From Campylobacterota bacterium (GTDB lineage Bacteria; Campylobacterota; Campylobacteria; Campylobacterales; Sulfurovaceae), in contig JAUVCL010000099.1 in NCBI GenBank assembly GCA_030595845.1, positions 1-7,341 of the forward strand: 7,341 bases of DNA, in the 5' to 3' direction. Numbering within the stretch: position 1 is the stretch's first letter; each line of letters begins with the position of its first letter. This document shows, one piece after another, positions 6,068 through 7,341 of this stretch. Both the position numbers and the translations under genes were made by a program. The notes below the pieces were generated by a model. That model was not told the origin of the DNA. It searched no databases and saw only the letters and a list, made by a program, of their open reading frames with translations.

Positions 6068-7291
6068 TTATTCATTTCTCAATACAGTTAAAGGATCTGT
6101 CTGTGCTGCTTTTTTAGCGGGGTAGAGTGCTGAGAGTAAGATGATGATACTTGTACCTAATAGTATGAAACCAAAGTCATTCATACTAAGATCTACGGGT
6201 AATTTAGAGGTGCCATAGACATCTGCAGGCATAGAGATAATGTCAAAGGTAGTGAGTACCCAAATACCAAGCGTACCAAGCAGGGTGCCTGCCACAATAC
6301 CTGAAGACCCTATGATAAGTCCCAGTCTAAAGAAAATGGATCTTATCTCTTTTTTGGTAGCACCCAGTGTACGTAACAGAGCTATTTCGCTTCTTCTACT
6401 CATGACAGTCATTAAGAGTGAAGAGATAATATTCAATGAGGCTACGAGTATGATCAGGAGTAGAACCAGGAAGAGGGCTTTTTTCTCCATCTCCATGGCA
6501 GCAAAGAAGTTTCCGTTTTGCTGCCACCAGCCTTCTATGACCGTCATTTCAGGTAAGACTGCTCTGATCTTTTCTATCTCATCCATAGGATTCTCTGTAT
6601 AGATATGCAATCCGTCATAGCTTCCGTGTTTACGTTTTAAGAGCTTTTCAAAGGCTTCAAGCGAAGTATACATAATAGCTTTGTCATAGGCTTTGAGACC
6701 AGATTTAAACACACCGTCAATGATAAAACGTTTTTGTAAAGGCATCGTACCAAAGCCTATGGCTTGCTGCTCGGAGAAATAGAGTGTGACCTTATCTTTT
6801 TTAAGTACATTCATTTCAAAAGAGAGACCTTCTCCCATAACGACTCTGAATTTACTTTTTTCATCACCTTTGGCTTTTTTAAAGATCTCATTGATCTCAC
6901 CTTCTTTATGATAATCAACACCATAAAGAAGTGACCCCTGTACGGCACCGTCATTTTTAGTAATCACCTGTGTTGTATAGTAAGGACTGAATTGGAGCTG
7001 CGGAAACTGTTTAGAGAGAGAAGCGATGAGTGCATCATTGACAGAGTCTTCTTCTATGGGAAGGATAGTAAGCGGATAGTTCATGACAAAGAGTTTTTTA
7101 CTAAACTCTTTTTGTGTACCGTTCATGATACCCATCGCGATCATCAAGACCATGACACCCGCAGCGATACCTAAAAAGGCTAGCATCCCGGAGATAAAAA
7201 TAAAAGGGTTTTCTTTGTCGTACTTGAGGTAATGTTTGATGATATGCCTAATAAATTTTTTATTAGGCGAAGTAAGACTTTTATGTTTCAT
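6068..7291 (-). CDS. Lipoprotein-releasing ABC transporter permease (LolC/LolE type)
   Basis: This inner-membrane permease belongs to the FtsX/MacB superfamily and probably works with a LolD-type ATPase, encoded elsewhere, to hand outer-membrane lipoproteins to the chaperone LolA. The 407-aa product has the standard layout: transmembrane helix 1 (about 30-55), a periplasmic MacB-like domain (about 56-265), helix 2 (271-296), the cytoplasmic coupling motif SRRSEIALLRTLGATKKEI (298-316), helix 3 (320-348) and helix 4 (372-390), ending in the typical YPAKKAAQTDPLTVLRNE. Length fits LolC/LolE (about 400-415 aa). It starts 2 bp after the secA stop, with only a distant AAGG (15 nt), so translation is probably coupled to secA. 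Campylobacterota are generally reported without LolB and often with one such permease (LolF-like), so I give no C or E symbol. A hairpin-forming palindrome covers codons 8-16. Confidence 0.9.
   Translation of the reverse strand: MKHKSLTSPNKKFIRHIIKHYLKYDKENPFIFISGMLAFLGIAAGVMVLMIAMGIMNGTQKEFSKKLFVMNYPLTILPIEEDSVNDALIASLSKQFPQLQFSPYYTTQVITKNDGAVQGSLLYGVDYHKEGEINEIFKKAKGDEKSKFRVVMGEGLSFEMNVLKKDKVTLYFSEQQAIGFGTMPLQKRFIIDGVFKSGLKAYDKAIMYTSLEAFEKLLKRKHGSYDGLHIYTENPMDEIEKIRAVLPEMTVIEGWWQQNGNFFAAMEMEKKALFLVLLLIILVASLNIISSLLMTVMSRRSEIALLRTLGATKKEIRSIFFRLGLIIGSSGIVAGTLLGTLGIWVLTTFDIISMPADVYGTSKLPVDLSMNDFGFILLGTSIIILLSALYPAKKAAQTDPLTVLRNE
7246..7268 (-). repeat. Perfect interrupted palindrome at the start of the permease gene
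   Basis: GCCTAATAAA (7246-7255) and TTTATTAGGC (7259-7268) are perfect inverted arms of 10 bp around a 3-nt centre. On the coding strand the structure begins 23 nt into the permease gene and spans codons 8-16. It could fold as an RNA hairpin near the ribosome entry region or act as an operator. No T-run follows it on the minus strand, so a terminator is unlikely. It may also be a coincidence of the AAT-AAA-AAA-TTT-ATT codon series. Confidence 0.5.
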
Positions 7292-7293
7292 TG

Positions 7294-7341
7294 TTAAGCT
7301 AACAGACCTTTTTTAGGACCACTTTGACCACAACAGTTTTT
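7294..7341 (-). CDS. secA: SecA preprotein translocase ATPase, C-terminal 15 codons only
   Basis: The minus strand enters the window in frame as KNCCGQSGPKKGLLA followed by TAA. KxCCG is the end of the SecA C-terminal zinc-binding motif (C-x-C-x8-C-C/H), which contacts SecB and the ribosome; here the metal ligand pair reads CC. The remainder of the gene lies beyond base 7341. Another protein with a SEC-C tail could end this way, but the Lol-type permease immediately downstream matches the secA neighbourhood known in Helicobacter and Campylobacter. Confidence 0.8.
   Translation of the reverse strand, partial: KNCCGQSGPKKGLLA

Noticed and set aside
6240..6602. 120-codon plus-strand reading frame inside the Lol permease gene
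   Set aside because: It is antisense to a well-supported FtsX-family domain, has no recognisable motif, and its composition is that of a shadow frame.
7246..7268. The palindrome as an intrinsic terminator between secA and the permease gene
   Set aside because: No T-run follows on the minus strand, the stem is AT-rich, and it lies inside the permease reading frame.

Overview
The window is AT-rich bacterial chromosome that reads as a Campylobacterota (epsilonproteobacterial) genome, most like the Sulfurovum/Sulfurimonas group. The main support is the secA tail followed directly by a Lol-type permease, an order known from Helicobacter and Campylobacter, together with the general style of the proteins. 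No comparison could be run, so genus is an inference. It looks like ordinary core chromosome: there are no mobile elements, CRISPR arrays, tRNAs or rRNAs.

Layout. Bases 1-1582 (+) carry the 3' part of a fused PP2C phosphatase / Hanks-type Ser/Thr kinase with a C-terminal membrane anchor; its 5' end lies outside the window. It converges, nine bases apart, on mltG (complement 1592-2536), an inner-membrane endolytic murein transglycosylase. mltG is divergent from, and overlaps head-to-head by about 65 bp with, a long AsmA/YhdP-like gene (2472-5063, +) that encodes a membrane-anchored, beta-rich periplasmic protein probably involved in lipid transfer to the outer membrane. After a 59-bp gap with a consensus -10 box comes an unrecognised secreted protein of 293 aa (5123-6004, +), which contains a cryptic seven-copy repeat of about 23 residues. 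A strong hairpin (6034-6063) separates it from the convergent gene for a LolC/LolE-type lipoprotein-release permease (complement 6068-7291). That gene starts 2 bp after the stop of secA, of which only the last 15 codons are present (complement 7294-7341).

Function. Apart from the kinase/phosphatase and the unknown secreted protein, every gene acts in building the cell envelope: SecA exports proteins, the Lol permease releases lipoproteins, MltG trims new glycan strands, and the AsmA-like protein probably moves lipids. The unknown secreted protein sits inside this set, which makes a periplasmic or envelope role plausible but not proven.

The points most worth a second look are the repeat architecture of the unknown secreted protein, the mutual 5' overlap of mltG and the AsmA-like gene, and a perfect interrupted palindrome in codons 8-16 of the Lol permease gene. 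The kinase domain also has a degenerate glycine loop. Nothing in the window amounts to a clearly new multi-gene system.
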